This document shows, in pieces, positions 36,010 through 50,429 of a DNA stretch of 64,000 nt. Under the pieces are notes generated by a model that saw only the letters and a program-made list of their open reading frames with translations, did not search any database and was not told where the DNA came from. Positions within the stretch are counted from its first letter, which is position 1, and each line of letters begins with the position of its first letter. The translations under genes and the position numbers were made by a program. The stretch is from Stercorarius parasiticus (taxonomy: Eukaryota; Chordata; Aves; Charadriiformes; Stercorariidae): contig VWZL01003406.1 of NCBI GenBank assembly GCA_013396915.1, positions 313,078-377,077 on the forward strand, in the 5' to 3' direction.

Positions 36010-37507
36010 ATTTTGATTAAGCAATATTTTTTCTTGCACTTTAATATGGAGAGTTTTAATGCGTTCAACTAGAAAAACCTCCCGGTGAACTCGGACAAAC
36101 ATCTAACCTTAGTGACAGCGCAAAAATGTGGAGAGTGCTAGGTTTTAGGGTACATAACTTTTACTCATACCAACACCACAAAACTTCACTGAATGTATTT
36201 ACTAGTTAGAGGGACAAAGCTACTGTATCAGTTTTGACATACAATATATGAAGAGAAGCTTGTATGACCCAGCAAAATTCTCCCTCCCATCAAGTCTGAG
36301 GTATAAAGTAGGATCAAAATATTAAGTGTGAAGCGTTGCCCAGCCAGTGATCAAGATGGAGGAGAGAAATGGAGATAAAAATTGGGGGTGATGTGACTAA
36401 ATCTTCCATATTCATACTCTCAACTGGGAGAATGATATTCAAACATAGTTAGAGTAGCATGAATTTAAAAGACCATAAAAATCAATGGGGTAAGTAAAGA
36501 ACAAGTATGATTCGACAAGCTTTAAATATTCTTACTAATGGATCATACGTTATCTACTTCCCTACGTCAATGATGAGGCAGTTTTAGTCCCGAACGGTAC
36601 TGCTGAGTTCACTTAAAGCTTTCTGAACCTCCACTAATGAAAAAAAATATTAATTTCCCCGAATTTTTCCGTACCTCCTTCATTTAACAAAATAAAACAA
36701 AAAGACCTTTTTGGAAATCTTCATTTCCCCAGTGGAAAATTTCTTCTTGAAAATTTCAACCTTCCCAAAAGTTGTATTGGTAAATAAAAAAAATGTAAAC
36801 TCAGTATGGAAACAAGTCATTAGCCTTTGCCCATACCAGAACACGGGTCTAACGTTACTAGGGGGTTTAGAGACGGAAAACACAGAACAGACAATCCATG
36901 AAGTTCTGCAGCTTCCGTATAATTCAAGAGTTGCCCCAGGGAAGACGCAACTAATGAAAAGGTGAGTGCTAACTGCAAAGCCTGAAGGAAGGAAGTAGCA
37001 AGGCTCCCAGCCATCCAGAGGCTGAGCAGAAAGCTGACTGTGTACTAGCTATTGCTGTGAAATCAGTTGACAAAACCAATAGTTCAAAGTCAAAATTTAA
37101 AACATTTCATTTTATCTTCTTTTTACTTATCTTTTTCTGGATGGAACCACTCATTTCAGCCCTCAGGCTACAAACTAAAAGATCATAAATTGTATCCATC
37201 CTTTTTCCATCAGCTTTTACCAACAAGTAGTATCATTTCAATTTTGTTGGAATCTGACCCACAAGGTAACTTTCATGTATGCTTCATTCTCCTCTTGCTT
37301 CTAATCTAAGATCACAGTGGGAGGCAGAGGTAAAAAGCTTTGTGTCATCACTGTACCAAGAACACTAAAGGAAATACGTTATCACATAAATATTAGTGTA
37401 ACAACAATAAATTAATATATATCCTTTTTCAAAGGAACCCAAGTGGCAATTTCCATTGCCTCCTAATTAATTTAGACAAATGAAAGAACACATTTGTCCT
37501 TTGAATA

Positions 37508-37655
37508 GTATACATATATATCTCTGATGGTTTTATTACATGTCCTGTGTAAAGCTATATTTGAATTGTTATGTGAATTTATACTTAAATTAATATTTAT
37601 TCAAATATGTATTTATAAATATATCCATTAGATATACATTAAAAAAATTAGGAAA
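37508..37655. repeat. AT-rich low-complexity stretch
   Basis: Almost pure A/T with ATACATATATAT, TTAAATTAATATTTATT and TTTATAAATATAT segments. There is no regular unit. Confidence 0.75.
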
Positions 37656-39757
37656 CATTCAGTCTTAACTACTGCTAGGAGGCTGGATTAGAAGAGAGAT
37701 CTTTACCAAAGAATTAAAACGCCAAATCTCACATAAGCAAGTGGTAGGAAAATACAGGCATTCCTATTTCAACTGACCTTTAGATCAATGACCACCTTCT
37801 TTTGCCCTAAGCATCTGTCAGACCGGCACTGTCACAAAATACCATTGCTAATCTTCAGCCTTCAATTCTTCTCTCATACTATGCACTACAGTTCACATGT
37901 CTACCATCCCCTGAGCCATTAAAAAACTCCCAGATTTTGCCTGCAGGGCACTTATCGTAGCTCTAACTTTCTTTTCTCTTCAGTATTTAAAAAGCCAGAT
38001 GGTAAGGGTAACACTCACTTTCTCTGATGTAGTTTTCTTGGATAAGAATAACTGTCAGTCTACATGTTTTTTAACAGTAAATAATGAATTTATTCAGTGC
38101 TACACACAAACCAGACTGAGTTTTTAGACAGAATCAACAATTCCAAAACCTGCTCAGTTTTAAAACACTTGCAATTCTGCTTGTCAGCAATGAATTACAG
38201 ATTGCCAACCTGTCACTTCAAATGAAAAACATCTTCAACATTCTTAAGTAGTGTTAATGAAAGCATTTTTTACTCTTTCTTCTCTTTTTTGGTTGTTCTT
38301 GCTCACTTATCTTGTGGCTACTACTTTATTAGAACCTGAATTTTAAGTTCATCCTGGTATTCATTAAGAATAAAGAGATGTATGCAATGACAACCTTAAC
38401 ACACTGCCACCACACTGACGGGACTTTTGCCTAGCAATTTAACCTCATCCCAACCAGCCACCAGGTAGCTACATATATTAGTGAATAAAATAAAAAGTTT
38501 TAGATTAGTTTTATATCAAACTGCTTTACAAGCAAGGGCATAATCTCCTGAGGAGCCAAGCTTCGAGCTTTGCTCACACAGGAGCATCAAAACGCAAATA
38601 ACAAAATAAAGATGTAGACGCAAAGACTTGTCATAAAGAAGATGCAAAATTGTCATCATGTGTGGCGTCAGACTGCAAACAGATACGATACAGGATTTCA
38701 TATGACAAAATTTAAGTGGCTTGAACCTAAAGAGGGCAAGGCATGTTATACCAGCCATGATCTATAAGCAGAGCAGTATTCTGAGACTTTAGGACAGTAA
38801 TTACGTTGAACAACTGAATGCTTTCACTTTGCTGCATAGCTTCTACCCAGGGACCTATGTTTTCCTTGTCACTTGGCAACGTTGTGTCAAATCAACTTAC
38901 CCGCTATATAAATTAATTGCTATGCCATTCTGAGGTATATTTATATGAATAAAGAAAACTGTTAAATTTATTGGATGTCTAAAAGCACAGGCACACAAAG
39001 TGAAAGAGATGTGCAGCTGGGGAGCAACAAAAAAAAAAAATCACACATAAATTAAGCATATTTTTCACACAACTGCCTGCACAATCCCCCTGTATACCTC
39101 CCTAATATTACTTAGCTAAACCAAACCATATAAAGATAAATAGCTAGGAAATTATTTGTCCTTATTTTGCTGTAATTTCAGCAAACTGGGCAGCTGGCAT
39201 GCAGAGAAATGAAGAAAACTTGTGAATTTGTATAAGCTGTGGTAAGATTTACAAGCTGGCTTACCAGTTATCCATTACCCTTTCTTTGGGGGGAGGACTT
39301 CAGCAATCTGCATTTCATACTAAGATGAAAGAGCAGGCGTGCTTTGTGCTGTTGTTAGAGCCTACGTGTGACAAGTTTACTTCTGCTAGTGTACGAGTGT
39401 ATGTTGTCATATACTAAATCAAAGTGCTTTTCTTAGAAAAGGCAATTTTAAGCTGTGACTGGGTACCAGTAACCCAAATGGAAGCCTGCTGGCTCTCCAT
39501 CTAAGCTGCCATGTTCATTGGGAGCCCTGGGCGTGCATGTTCCCATTGCCATGGCTCATTGCAGATGCCTTTGCTGGACATCTCTGGCTGCCAAATGACA
39601 CAGGGGTGGTTAACCCAGGGTTCGCAAGACCAGAAGTTAATCACAATAGTTCCTAGGGGCTCCAAGTTCAATTATGGTAGATAAAGACCATAAGCGAACC
39701 ACCGAAGAACTGGGCAGCGATGATTAAGCTTGTTCTCTTGTGCTTTGATTGCTCCTT

Positions 39758-39769
39758 GCCATCTGCTGG
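39758..39769 (-). promoter_or_regulatory. CTCF consensus match
   Basis: On the minus strand it reads CCAGCAGATGGC, a perfect match to the CTCF core CCASYAGRKGGC. It lies in a GC-richer segment containing TAATCACAATAG, GATAAAG and GATTAAGC, which resemble homeobox/GATA sites. Binding is inference. Confidence 0.35.
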
Positions 39770-41006
39770 GAGCCCAAAGGTGGATTTTTAGCGGAGCTGT
39801 TTCTCCTTATACTTTTGATTAAGGGAGGTACTCTGAACATTGTCCCTGAAATAGTTCACTGATAAGGCTAATACAGGAATAGAACTTCCAGGCTTTTAAA
39901 AAGACTTTTTCAAAGTCTAGCCCACAGGAGCGTGAAAGCACAGCTTCAGTACAGAGAACACCAGAATAACAGGTCGGGAGAGAATTTTTCAGTCAGAGCA
40001 TGAAGACTATTCCCCTCTTGCCCACTGAGGCTCACTTGATTTTAAACGGAGCAATATGTGATAGTTATTACAAATGCTTCCTAAATGGAGGTTTAAGACA
40101 AACAAGAAGTGGAGTTGAGATGGGAGGAGTTCTTCCCCTTTCAGGGAAATGAAAAGCACCTAAATTGCACAGTATCTAGGATTCCACTTGGCTTTCTCTT
40201 TGGTTACTTCGGGGTTTTGTTTTGTATGTGAAAAAGAGATCAGGAAATATGGCCTTGTGTGAACCAACAGAGTATATAAAGAATAATACTGGGGTGTTTT
40301 GTCAGGATAGTTCATCCCACTCTTACCATTTGCTCTAAACCCACCCGGGTAGTTTGTTCTGCATGTCTCACTTTCCAGCTCAGAAAGGCTATATTTTTCT
40401 TTCTCTAAGAGGAGTACAATGACTTTCTAATTATCTGAGAGACAAGTGAAAATTATTGTACCTGGCCAGGTATACAATTTCACACCCTAAAAAGTTATCT
40501 TTTTTTTTTTAATAAAATCTTAATTTAATTTTTAATAAACCTGGACAGGCATTAAGAATACATCTATAACTTTGTTCATCTTCTGTGATGTAATGTGAGT
40601 ATGGTTTTGTAGGGACAGCTACACTTTAAACAAAGATATGATAAGAATGTTCAGAAAAGTCATACTTTACTTTTCCTGTGGATAAATATTAGAATCACAG
40701 TCCCAGCTGCAAAGTTTAAAATATCCATTGTGTGTGTAAAGCAAGGCAAACAACTTCCTGTTTTGATGATATTTTTGAATATTATAATCAGTCTTAGTCA
40801 CAACACTTAGAATTACTTCTAGAGTATCTTACAGAATCTGTTTCCTACATTACAAAACTTCACATTCAGACAGAATTTTCTCTTTCACAGAATCTATCCA
40901 GAAAATCAGACACATTACTGGAGCACCCCAATACCTTGCCATATGATAAAGAAAGTGATGGCTTTGGTGTTGCATTACTCTCCAAAAAAGAGACAAAGAT
41001 CAATAA

Positions 41007-41072
41007 TCATAGAATCATAGAATGGTTTGGGTTGGAAGAGACCTTAAAGATCACCTAGTTCCAACCCCCCTG
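41007..41072 (-). mobile_element. CR1 retrotransposon, 66-bp 3' tip
   Basis: TCATAGAATCATAGAATGG, then GGGTTGGAAGAGACC and GATCACCTAGTTCCAACC, is the reverse complement of the CR1 3' UTR end. Similarity stops right after CCCCCCTG, so only the last 66 bases were inserted or retained. Confidence 0.95.
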
Positions 41073-43596
41073 ATGATTACAGTCAAATGAGCAGAGTTAT
41101 ATCTCTTTAAGCAAGTCAGCATAATTCTTAAGTATACGTCAGTAACACCACGACAATATCTTCATAAAAAGAATAAAGAAACACAGAAAAATATTTTTTT
41201 CACACAGCAGTATACTCTACAGGTTTAGAGTGTAATTTATAGGAGTGAAAAACGCAACTAAGCTTCACACATAAAACACATTTTAAAACAAATTACTTGG
41301 AAAACCACTCTAAACTTCACATAGAAAAACAAACCAAGGTAGCATTTCAGTACTACTAATGCCAAAATGTTAGTTCTGTGAAAATATGTGGCAAGGTTGG
41401 CCACATCTATTTTACTTTTTTTTGTAAATCATTTTTAGCTTGCAGAACCCTAGTCTTCCTCTCTTTCTCATAGTCATGAGCCAGAGGTCGCCCTCTATAA
41501 ATGGGGTAAAATAGAGAGTACCTTGGGTGATTATCTTTCCTCAGTTGAAGTATCCTTTGTTTCTAGATAGCCTCGTGCTGCCAGTAGCCTATTTCCTCTG
41601 GAATATCAATTTCTGGTGAGCAGGAATGAAACATATGTTGAAGGAAATAAAAGAGATTAGGCTTTTAGAATGAATCATCCACTACATACTGATGGCAAGT
41701 TTAAATCTTTATGCCCGGATATAACCGCCTAGCTCAAACGAAAACGTGCACTTATTTCGCATTTATAACTGTATGCAACAATTTATTTTTTTTTTCCACA
41801 CAAAGAATTTTTAACAATTTCTAAATGATGTAAGATTAGACCTGGACAGGAAATTTGCAAAGCAAAATGACAGTTCTTGAAAACAGAAACTCTTCGTAAG
41901 AGACAACTGCAAAATCTTGTGCCAGAAAAAAACGGCCCTTGAGTCCTAGATATTCTTGTCCAAACCAGGAAGAGAAAGAGGAGCAACACACTAATGTGAT
42001 ACTAATGCTCAGGGTACTTTCAGGTCATGAGACTAAAACCGGTAGTCCAAGTGAAAGACAAGACTACAGACTACTATGAAGCATGTCTGGATCAATAACT
42101 CCTGTTAAAGAATTTGCATTTTGCAAGAAGAATGACAGGTTCATTCACCCAGACAGGGGAATTAGACTAGTCCTCTGTTTAATGGATGCAAACTGTGAGA
42201 AACGGGGGCTCCTCCAAGAATTTTTTCTGTAGCTTACATTAGAAAAAATTGACAAAATTACATAAAACCTTCTCTGATCAAGAATAATGAACCAGCTCTT
42301 CCACCATTTCTACATAAGTATCGCAACCACAGAGCATTAGCATCAGCTTCCTTCATTTTTATCGTGGAGATCACTTTTAAACATGCTGCAAACACTTTGT
42401 CAAATTCCTTAGACTAAGCACGAAATTAAAATAAGATGAAAACAAAAGTATGCATATTTAGATTACATTTATATGTGAATTGCTTAAAAAGTCTACAAAT
42501 ACTGCAGAAAGCCTATGTTCTCCATGAAAAGTTCTTGAGATGTTTTACTGAAGTATCCTCCCAGTTCCAGATACCCAACAGGAAAAAGGAGAAAGGATCA
42601 GCAGATAATTTGCTATCAATTGCAATAATGGAACTAATATTGAAACCAATTCAAGAGGATCCTTCCTGTCTTCTCATGCTCTGTTTTCTTCAACAGCAGA
42701 AAAGTTTGAGATTTCTGTTTCTCTACTCTTTTTGTACCAATCATATATAATACAACTCACATGATTGCTTTCTAACTTCAGTAGCTTATATTTCAAATAA
42801 GTTTATGCTGCAAGTAGACAAATTAAGTGAGCAACAGAAAGAAAAACAGAAAAATCATTGACCAGTAAAGAACTGTCTGAACTAGCTTTACAGTTGAAAT
42901 TTACAGAGAATTATAAAACTGTCTGGAATGATAAATCTGAAGATGAGTGCAAGAAAGACTGTAAGAAGAGGGAAGGTTCAAGAGTACAAACGAGACTGAG
43001 AATCAGAAGGCGTTTATTGAAATCCATGGCTAGAAAACATTTCCCTATGTAACTGTGACACTTGTTGTAAAATCCACCAAATGGACATGAATTATTCCCA
43101 TGCAGCATGTAAAGATTAGGAGTAATACTCAGAGATGCCGCACTATTCAATGCCCCTAGAAAGGTGAAAAGTTTGTAGGACAATAAGAACATAAACACAT
43201 AAAGTATCCAAAGAGAGATATGAAAGATTCAGATGACTAATCTGAATAAGGTAACTTCCAAAAACGCCTTAGACAACACTTCCCCCCTAAAAACCTGTAG
43301 ATATGCAGTCTCAGTTGTACTGATGTACAAAACACTCTTGGATAGCTCAGCTATTGATATCAATGCATTTCCTCCCCAAACCCCAGCTACAGAACCTGAT
43401 TTCTGGCGAGAGGATTATTGTACTAAACCAGACCTGATTTCTTTGCAATAAACATGAATTCAACAACTCACATGCCTGCCCAGAGCCCAATGAAAGGCTC
43501 AGGCACACACCAGCAGCGGGAGGAGCTTGCAAGAACAGACCCTGGCTTCTTTTGCAAGTCATTCTCCTCTCATCATTTAAAGTAACGAATATATGA

Positions 43597-43660
43597 AGGA
43601 AAAAAAAAAAAAAACCACAAAAAACCAACCAAACAAAAAAAACACAAAAAAAACCCAAGC
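43597..43660. repeat. A-rich tract with ACC/AACC interruptions
   Basis: An A15-type run followed by ACCACAAAAAACCAACC, AAACAAAAAAAAC and AAAAAAAACCC. It could be a decayed poly(A) tail, but no retroposed gene is recognisable on either side. Confidence 0.8.
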
Positions 43661-46600
43661 CCAAACTTTGATTACTGTGCATTTCTAAATTCAATCAAGG
43701 CTGAGAAAAATCATTACTTCAAGAAGCAGACTTTAAGTACATTTATGCATGCACTGTTTCTTTTTGAAAGGTCAATTAAATGTCAAAAGGGTAACTAAAA
43801 AATAAGGAATTAGTTAACATTCAGCAGTTACACCTTGTCTGTTGGTATACTTTACATCTAATTATGTACTTCACAATGATTTCAGAAAAGAAATTCACAA
43901 AACATTTACAAAATACGTTCAGCACATTAGTCATGACTAGATTTTAAAAAATACTTTCAGAAACACAGGGAATTGAAAATTGACTCTACTTATTTAAAGG
44001 GTTTTGATTTAAAGGAATAAAAAGTGTCAGCAGACAAACTATCTGCAAAATCCCTGGAATACAGTTTGTACCTTGTAAGATATTACCATGAATGAATAAA
44101 ACAGTCCACCACACGTTTATGAGATTTTTTTCATCCTTGACTAGCTGTATCTGCTATTAAAGGATTTTAAAAGTAGTAAATACATTTCTGTGAAGTTTGC
44201 TTTATAAAAAGAAAAATGCATATTTTGAAAATTGTGATGCAGCTTCTGGCAAGCTGGCAGTAAGTGCCACAGAGGAAATCACAGACCACCAGATGTTTGC
44301 TGTACAGTAGTCAGTAATGCTGTCAGTATTCAAAAAAAGGTCTCCCCAGTGTTTTCCTACTTGGAAATATCCCATGAATCATAGAAAAAAAAAGATAAAT
44401 CTTATATTTTATAAATTGTCCTTTTGAAAGTTATATGATATACAAAACATATTACTAAGGTCCAGGTTCTCATATTCTCATTCTCACCGGATATCTTCTT
44501 TATGGTCGGTCACACCGCAAGGTGACATTAAAACAAGAGAAAGGATATTGAAACCTTGCCCCAAAGGAATTAAATCAGTGCAGCAGCAAGACACCCTTCA
44601 AATGGGCTAGCAGGTGAAAAGAAAGTAGATACTTATCAGTCAGCAAGGTAAGTCACACCTGCATTCGTTTTACTAATTGTAATTCAGTATTCCTGGATTT
44701 TTCAGAAGACTGATGCTTCCTTTCTATCCCTTGAGAAAATAATTTCTTCACCTTTTTGGTTTTTGGAAGTAATCTAGCCTCACCCTAGAGAAAAGCCTTC
44801 ATTATTTTATAGAAATCTACTGGCAACAAAATGCCTTTAGGTTGTAAAAAGGCGGACTCTCGAACCTCCAAAGCAATGTCAGCTCCTGTAAGATGGCCAA
44901 GAGTACCATGATTCCCCAGCAATCTCTGAATTCCACAGAATTGTGACCAGCAGCTCTGTGAATTCATCTGACCATTGCAGAAGGGTCATCCACAGGCCCC
45001 CTGGACTTGCTGGAGCAATCATTCCTAATTCCCCGGAGCACAATATTAATTACAATGGAGGATCTAGTTCTGACTGACAATCCCAACACCAATTTTAGTT
45101 GCTGTACACATCCAAAGTTTTTGATTTCTAACATTTCATTGTTACACCATCATTTCTACTTCTTCATTCACATCAGACCTATTTCACCACACTTTTTAAT
45201 TCCTCTCTCTTTTCATTCTCTAGTCCTTCATGCTTTCATAATCTGCTTCCACGACCCTTTTCACACAAAAACTACTATTTCTTTGTGACTTTATCCCTCA
45301 CAAAAATACATACATCAATATGAAAAAAGACAAAACTTGATTGATGCTCGCATCTTTGCATGCTTTCTCTCATTTTCCTCCCTTGTTTTCATCTTAGAGG
45401 GATTAATACATTGTTTTTATATCATCACTCTGGGTAGGTCAAAGTGCAGAATCATGCTATGTTCATAAAGGTATTGAAGACCATTCAGTTGTCTGTGGAT
45501 ACTATAATAGCAACAAAGATGCTCCTGTTGGTGTGACACCCTTACACCTGAGGGAAGATGTTTCCTGGGAATTTAGCACTAGCAGGGTAATCCTTCTATG
45601 CAAAAGCATCCCCGTGCTCACTTGATATTAGAGAAACAGAGCTGTGTAAAGCAGTCAAAGCCTGAACCAAGAATTCCTGGGGAAGCATTCCTCAGTGAAG
45701 GGAGTGAGAATAGCGCCTCGATCATGAATTCATAATTTTCATTATGCATGCAATTGAAGTCTGTATTCTTCCATATCTACAGTCATGATCATCAGTACTG
45801 AAGTGACACCAGTCAAATCCATGTGCATGAATCATGCATTCAGGTTTGGTAGTGCTGGGTGTCTGTAGCTTTGAGTTTCCAAAATAGCACTGACTTTTTT
45901 CTATCTTACTGACCATAGCTGCAAAGGAAGCTATTTAGTGCTTACTCTCAGTGAAGCCTTTAATTTGTTTGTTTGTTTTCTTGAGTAAAAGAATGCTTGC
46001 TATGAAACTTCAGTATGAATTGCAAAGGTTTAAAGTTGAGAAATCATGGAAATAATTATTCTAGTAAAGCACATCAGTGAATAGACATGCCCACAATTAG
46101 CTGATAACTTGTATACAAGCTAGTGAAATTGAGACTATATTGATTGCATTTTAATTGAGACAAAAGAGAAGGTTTTTGAAGAATGCAGTCTAGTATCTTT
46201 ATATTGACAGATTTACTGGTGCACCTAAATGTAAGAGCAATTAACTGTTAAGATAAATTTATTGAGTTTGAAGCTATTTGGTAGCTAAGGAGAAAACTTT
46301 GCATTCATTTCACCAAGTAGAAGTAAATTTCCAAGGTACCCGAGAGGTTCCCACACCAACAAGAAGGCAAGAGGGGTGCAGAAGCCATCCATTGGCTTTT
46401 TCCCACCTGCGCTTTTCCGGTGACCAGCTATGTTAGCTTGACAGCAACTTTGCCACATTTTGACCTTCAGAATGGTACTACATATACCAAAATCAGATTA
46501 ACTGATTTTTGCCATAAAATGAAACCCCAGCTGAAGAATAAGCCAAGCAAGAGTCTCTGTAAAGGCTTTCCATTGCTGAGCCACTTAGAAGTGACTCCTG

Positions 46601-49061
46601 TTCATTGCATTTTCCTTCATAGCATGAGTCAGGTTCTACTCCGAAATGTTACTTAAAGCTCCTTTCTTCAGATACTGTGTGTAATGAAGATGGAACTTAT
46701 AAATGGAGTATTTCATGCCAAAAGATCATCGACCAGACACCATTGGTGCAACTTTCACAACTGCAAGTACGCATTGAATTTGCCAAAGCATTAAGATTTC
46801 TAACCTTTTGAAATGTACAGCATCAGTGCAGTGTTGCGTGTAGCAGACAAACTCAATCCTCTAAATCATAACATAAATAGGATTCTACACACACCTCCTA
46901 GCTATACAAGCGTAAAAGTTATCCTAATTTTAAAAGTCCTAATTAAAGCTTTTATAAAGCCTCTCAAACTTTCATCGAAGTTTTCAGATACACTGTGACA
47001 TCAGGCTTCCCAGATATAAAGGCCAACTTCCTATATATTCTATATTTTTGCATATAGAAAACATTTAGAGTTCGAAACACAGAAAATAAGTGTTTCCTTG
47101 TGTATCTCCTTACTCAGCTGTAAGAGAAGCTATAACTATTTGAATGCAAAGTGGACTCACTATGGAAACATGAGAGAGTAGAAGGGAGACAAAGACAACA
47201 TGCAATTGGGTGTCTTGCGGTAGAAAAAAGCCAAAAAAAAAAAAACAAACCCACAAAGAAGAATGATGAAAACGGCTTTCAAAGATAGGCACAACCTGAA
47301 AGCATTTGTCCAAATTTCTTGAAGAAAATGGCCCGGTTCTGGTATATTTTATCTGTATGAATAAGAAACCCTACATGCCAAAATAAGGATGTTATCAAAG
47401 TAGACAGTCAATATAACCCTAAGTGAGAACAGACACTAACAGAAAGTGCCATTTATATGATGTACAAAAACATTCATGTACTTCAAGATAATGAAAACAA
47501 GTATTTTAAAAAATAACCAGTGCCTGCTATTGTCTACTACAAGTTTCATTAAATGGAATTATTCCTAAGGACAGTAATTCCTAAAATAAAAGTTATTTGT
47601 ATGTCCCTAATCAAGATTTCTCCTCAGTGCAAAAGAAAGGAACCATCTGGTGACTCTTAGAAAGAACATCTCAACAAACCAAATAGTCAGCAATTAAGAG
47701 TCTGATGAAGGAAGAGAGGAAACATCATCAGAAATTGCACGTCCCTCACCATGGAAATATCTTTAGAATTGCACAATTTAAGAATAAAAAAATCTCAGGT
47801 GTAAATACAGCTCTACAGCTAGATAAAGAACACTTATTTGACAGTTCACTCACATAGGTGAAGGGACACTAAAAATTCCATGCCATTTACTGAGACACTG
47901 GGTCTTATTTTAGTGTGAGGTATATCTTAAAAAGCCTGCAATAAAATGTACTTTTTACGTGCATTTGGTGTTCTACGGTTTTCTTCAGTGTACTATCATA
48001 CATCCACTGATCAGCAAGTGCACACTCAGGAACACCAGTATGGCTTTTAAGTTTCTTCTGATATAAACCCACCTTTTTATCTGTGTTTTGAAACATCCGC
48101 ACCAAGTCCATTGGCTCCTTCTTCCTAAGGCAATCTCACGATCCAATGAGCCCAAGGTCCTTTCTGTTCCTTAGACTGATAAAATCATTCTCTGTCCCAG
48201 GTTTTACTGTGCAGTTTCTACGCATGAATACAGAGTATTTTTCTGCCTTTAGGAAATTCACTGCTATGCTTAAAGATGGCAACAGTTATAAGAAGAAATA
48301 ACTTATTAAGGAGAAGTAATGAATTTCAGGTGTAGGCAATAGGTTTACTACATTTCTTCAGCTGTTAACTCCAAGGTGCTCTGTGTTGGAAACAGCTGGG
48401 AGCTTTTCCTTTCAAGCCCTGAAAATGGTGCAAATTGCAATAATTATTGTTACATTAGTTTGGCATCTAGAGGTAGTCCTCGTGATCAAAGATAATCTTA
48501 TCTAGTCATTAGTTTTGGAAAATATTATTGTAACTGAAAACACTATATGCAGAAGTTCAGAAGTTTACTTTTGCACATTTTGGGTTCACAGTGCTCTTTA
48601 CCTACGGAACTTCACAGTTAGGCGGCTATAGTGACTTGCCGGCTAATAGTCATAATGCTATCCAACCATTTTGCAACTATATTACATGCATGGGTAAAGA
48701 GCTGGATGTAATATGCCTTCAGACAATGCACGATTCGACAGATTTGTCTACTGTATTTTCAAAATATTGTTTAAAAAAAACTTTGTACTCTCACTTGTAT
48801 TTTTAATTCAACAACCACTTTTTTTCCAGTATGGCTTGGGCTTAAGCAGTTAACCTTACCCCAAGGCTCCCAGCTACATGACCAGTTACATTGCGTGGTC
48901 TCTGTTCCCTGACTGAGTGGATATCATCATATTTGTAAGGAGGACAGCTTAAAGCAACATCTGGCTAGTGCACCTATATTATTTACAGCCTTCCATTAAA
49001 GATTTTAACTTTTCCGAGCAAGCCTAAGGTGACATGAAATTATAGTTATGTTTCCAGTCAA

Positions 49062-49125
49062 AGAATGGAATAAGAATTCCATTCTGTAATAATGGAATAC
49101 AGAATAAGAATGTCCCATTCTGTAA
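49062..49125. repeat. Imperfect tandem duplication with internal dyads
   Basis: A GAATAAGAAT...CCATTCTGTAA unit occurs at 49067-49089 and, with small changes, at 49101-49125 (period about 34). Within the first copy AGAATGGAA (49062-49070) and TTCCATTCT (49077-49085) form an inverted repeat. Confidence 0.8.
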
Positions 49126-50429
49126 GTATCTGTCATTTACTGCCATTATATCCATCTTCCTACTTCCACCATTTCCTGTTATTACCATTATTATCTCTGT
49201 TATAAATTTGCCACTATTTTGTAGGTAGTATTCTAATGTATTGATGCCACAAGCACATACATACATAGTTAACATGCTCGAAATGGGAGGGATGATCACC
49301 AACCAAGCTCCTAAGCTATATGAAAAAGCATGAGCTGTTTACCAGAGGCTAAGAGCTAGACAGAAGACTACACTTCGCAAATTAAGCCATCAATTTCTGT
49401 TCTAGTCTTGATTCTGCTACACAAGCTTGGACAACCACAGCTTCTATGCATACTGGTTTTCTTGCTGTGTCATGATTCTTTTTTCCTGTAGAAAACAGAC
49501 AGGATTCCTTAATGATTTGCTGGATAAGCAACAAAATTCACTCAGATACAACTGCAGTGCCAAGCAAGGAATTAATCTGAGATGTTTTTTGTGCTGGACT
49601 GTGTCTCCAAATGAGTCATACATGTCCCCAGCCCGTAGTACCAGCCATGAGGCAGGACTATTCTGTGCTATAACAATCAGTGATACATCTACCTGCCAAC
49701 ACTACCAACTCCCAGGGGCATCAGAAATTTGGATTCCAGAACCAGATCCCATATTCATTAAAAAAGGCACTGTCGCAGGTGGTTTTCTAGCCCTATTATA
49801 TATTAAAGCAAAAGTTCAGCAAAAAAAGAAAAAAGCTGCTAAATGTTGTCCTTTTTGCTACTGTTAGATTGTCTGCTATTTGACTGGTTTTTACTTCATT
49901 GTTTACAATTTCCAGTTGGTTATCAAATATATACAGTGCACAAATTTCAACCTGTGGTTTGCTTATAAATGGCTGACTGTAACAACTTTGGCTTAAATAG
50001 ATTTTATTCTCATGAATATTCAATCATCTGTTTTCTCACATCACATTGTTTTCTTTCCCTGCCTGGGTGACATAATCATTTGAAATGGTTCTGCTTTCTT
50101 TCACATCCAATGCTATTTTACTCATACAACTTGGATATGTGCCCAAAAATGCTTCTTGAATAAATTTCCCTGCGTAAATATGTGTGCGTGTGTGTGAGGA
50201 AACTAATTAAAAGGCCCATAGACACAGTCAAGCCCAGATTGTATTGGGAAGGCAATGAAATTGCTCCCTTGCTACACACTGTGAAGCGATCTAAAACTGG
50301 AAACTGCTGTGCTACTCAGCTAATCGAACAGGTTACAGAGCAATTCAAGGCCTTCTTCTCATTCAGAAATGACTGTGGACTGTCTTTGAGAAAAAGATCT
50401 TTCTCCTGAAATGCACACATAGGAAGTGA

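Larger units (their letters stand above)
36010..41006. other. Non-coding DNA, possible regulatory patch near 39.5-39.8 kb
   Basis: No supported gene. It includes an AT-rich low-complexity stretch (37508-37655) and a GC-richer stretch at 39450-39830 with a perfect CTCF core match (listed separately). A TATATAAAG hexamer-like box near 40270 has no transcript evidence. Confidence 0.5.
41073..50429. other. Non-coding AT-rich DNA
   Basis: Over 9 kb with no supported gene or recognised transposon. It holds the A/C-rich tract 43597-43660, an A13 run with CAAACCC (47233-47252), an imperfect tandem duplication (49062-49125) and a short TG run (50178-50197). Open frames up to 146 codons (49427-49867) do not resemble known proteins and show no exon borders. 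Confidence 0.55.

Noticed and set aside
40260..40280. TATATAAAG as a core promoter
   Set aside because: In AT-rich DNA such words are frequent. No CpG island, initiator or downstream coding exon accompanies it.
42858..43052. Basic, Lys/Arg-rich 64-codon frame
   Set aside because: The A/G-rich base pattern explains the composition. No recognisable nucleic-acid-binding motif.
43450..43660. A-rich tract as the tail of a retroposed gene
   Set aside because: No coding or RNA gene similarity on either side, and the tract is irregular.
49427..49867. 146-codon open frame
   Set aside because: The longest uninterrupted non-CR1 frame, but without domain, conserved motif or exon border. The composition looks like translated non-coding DNA.
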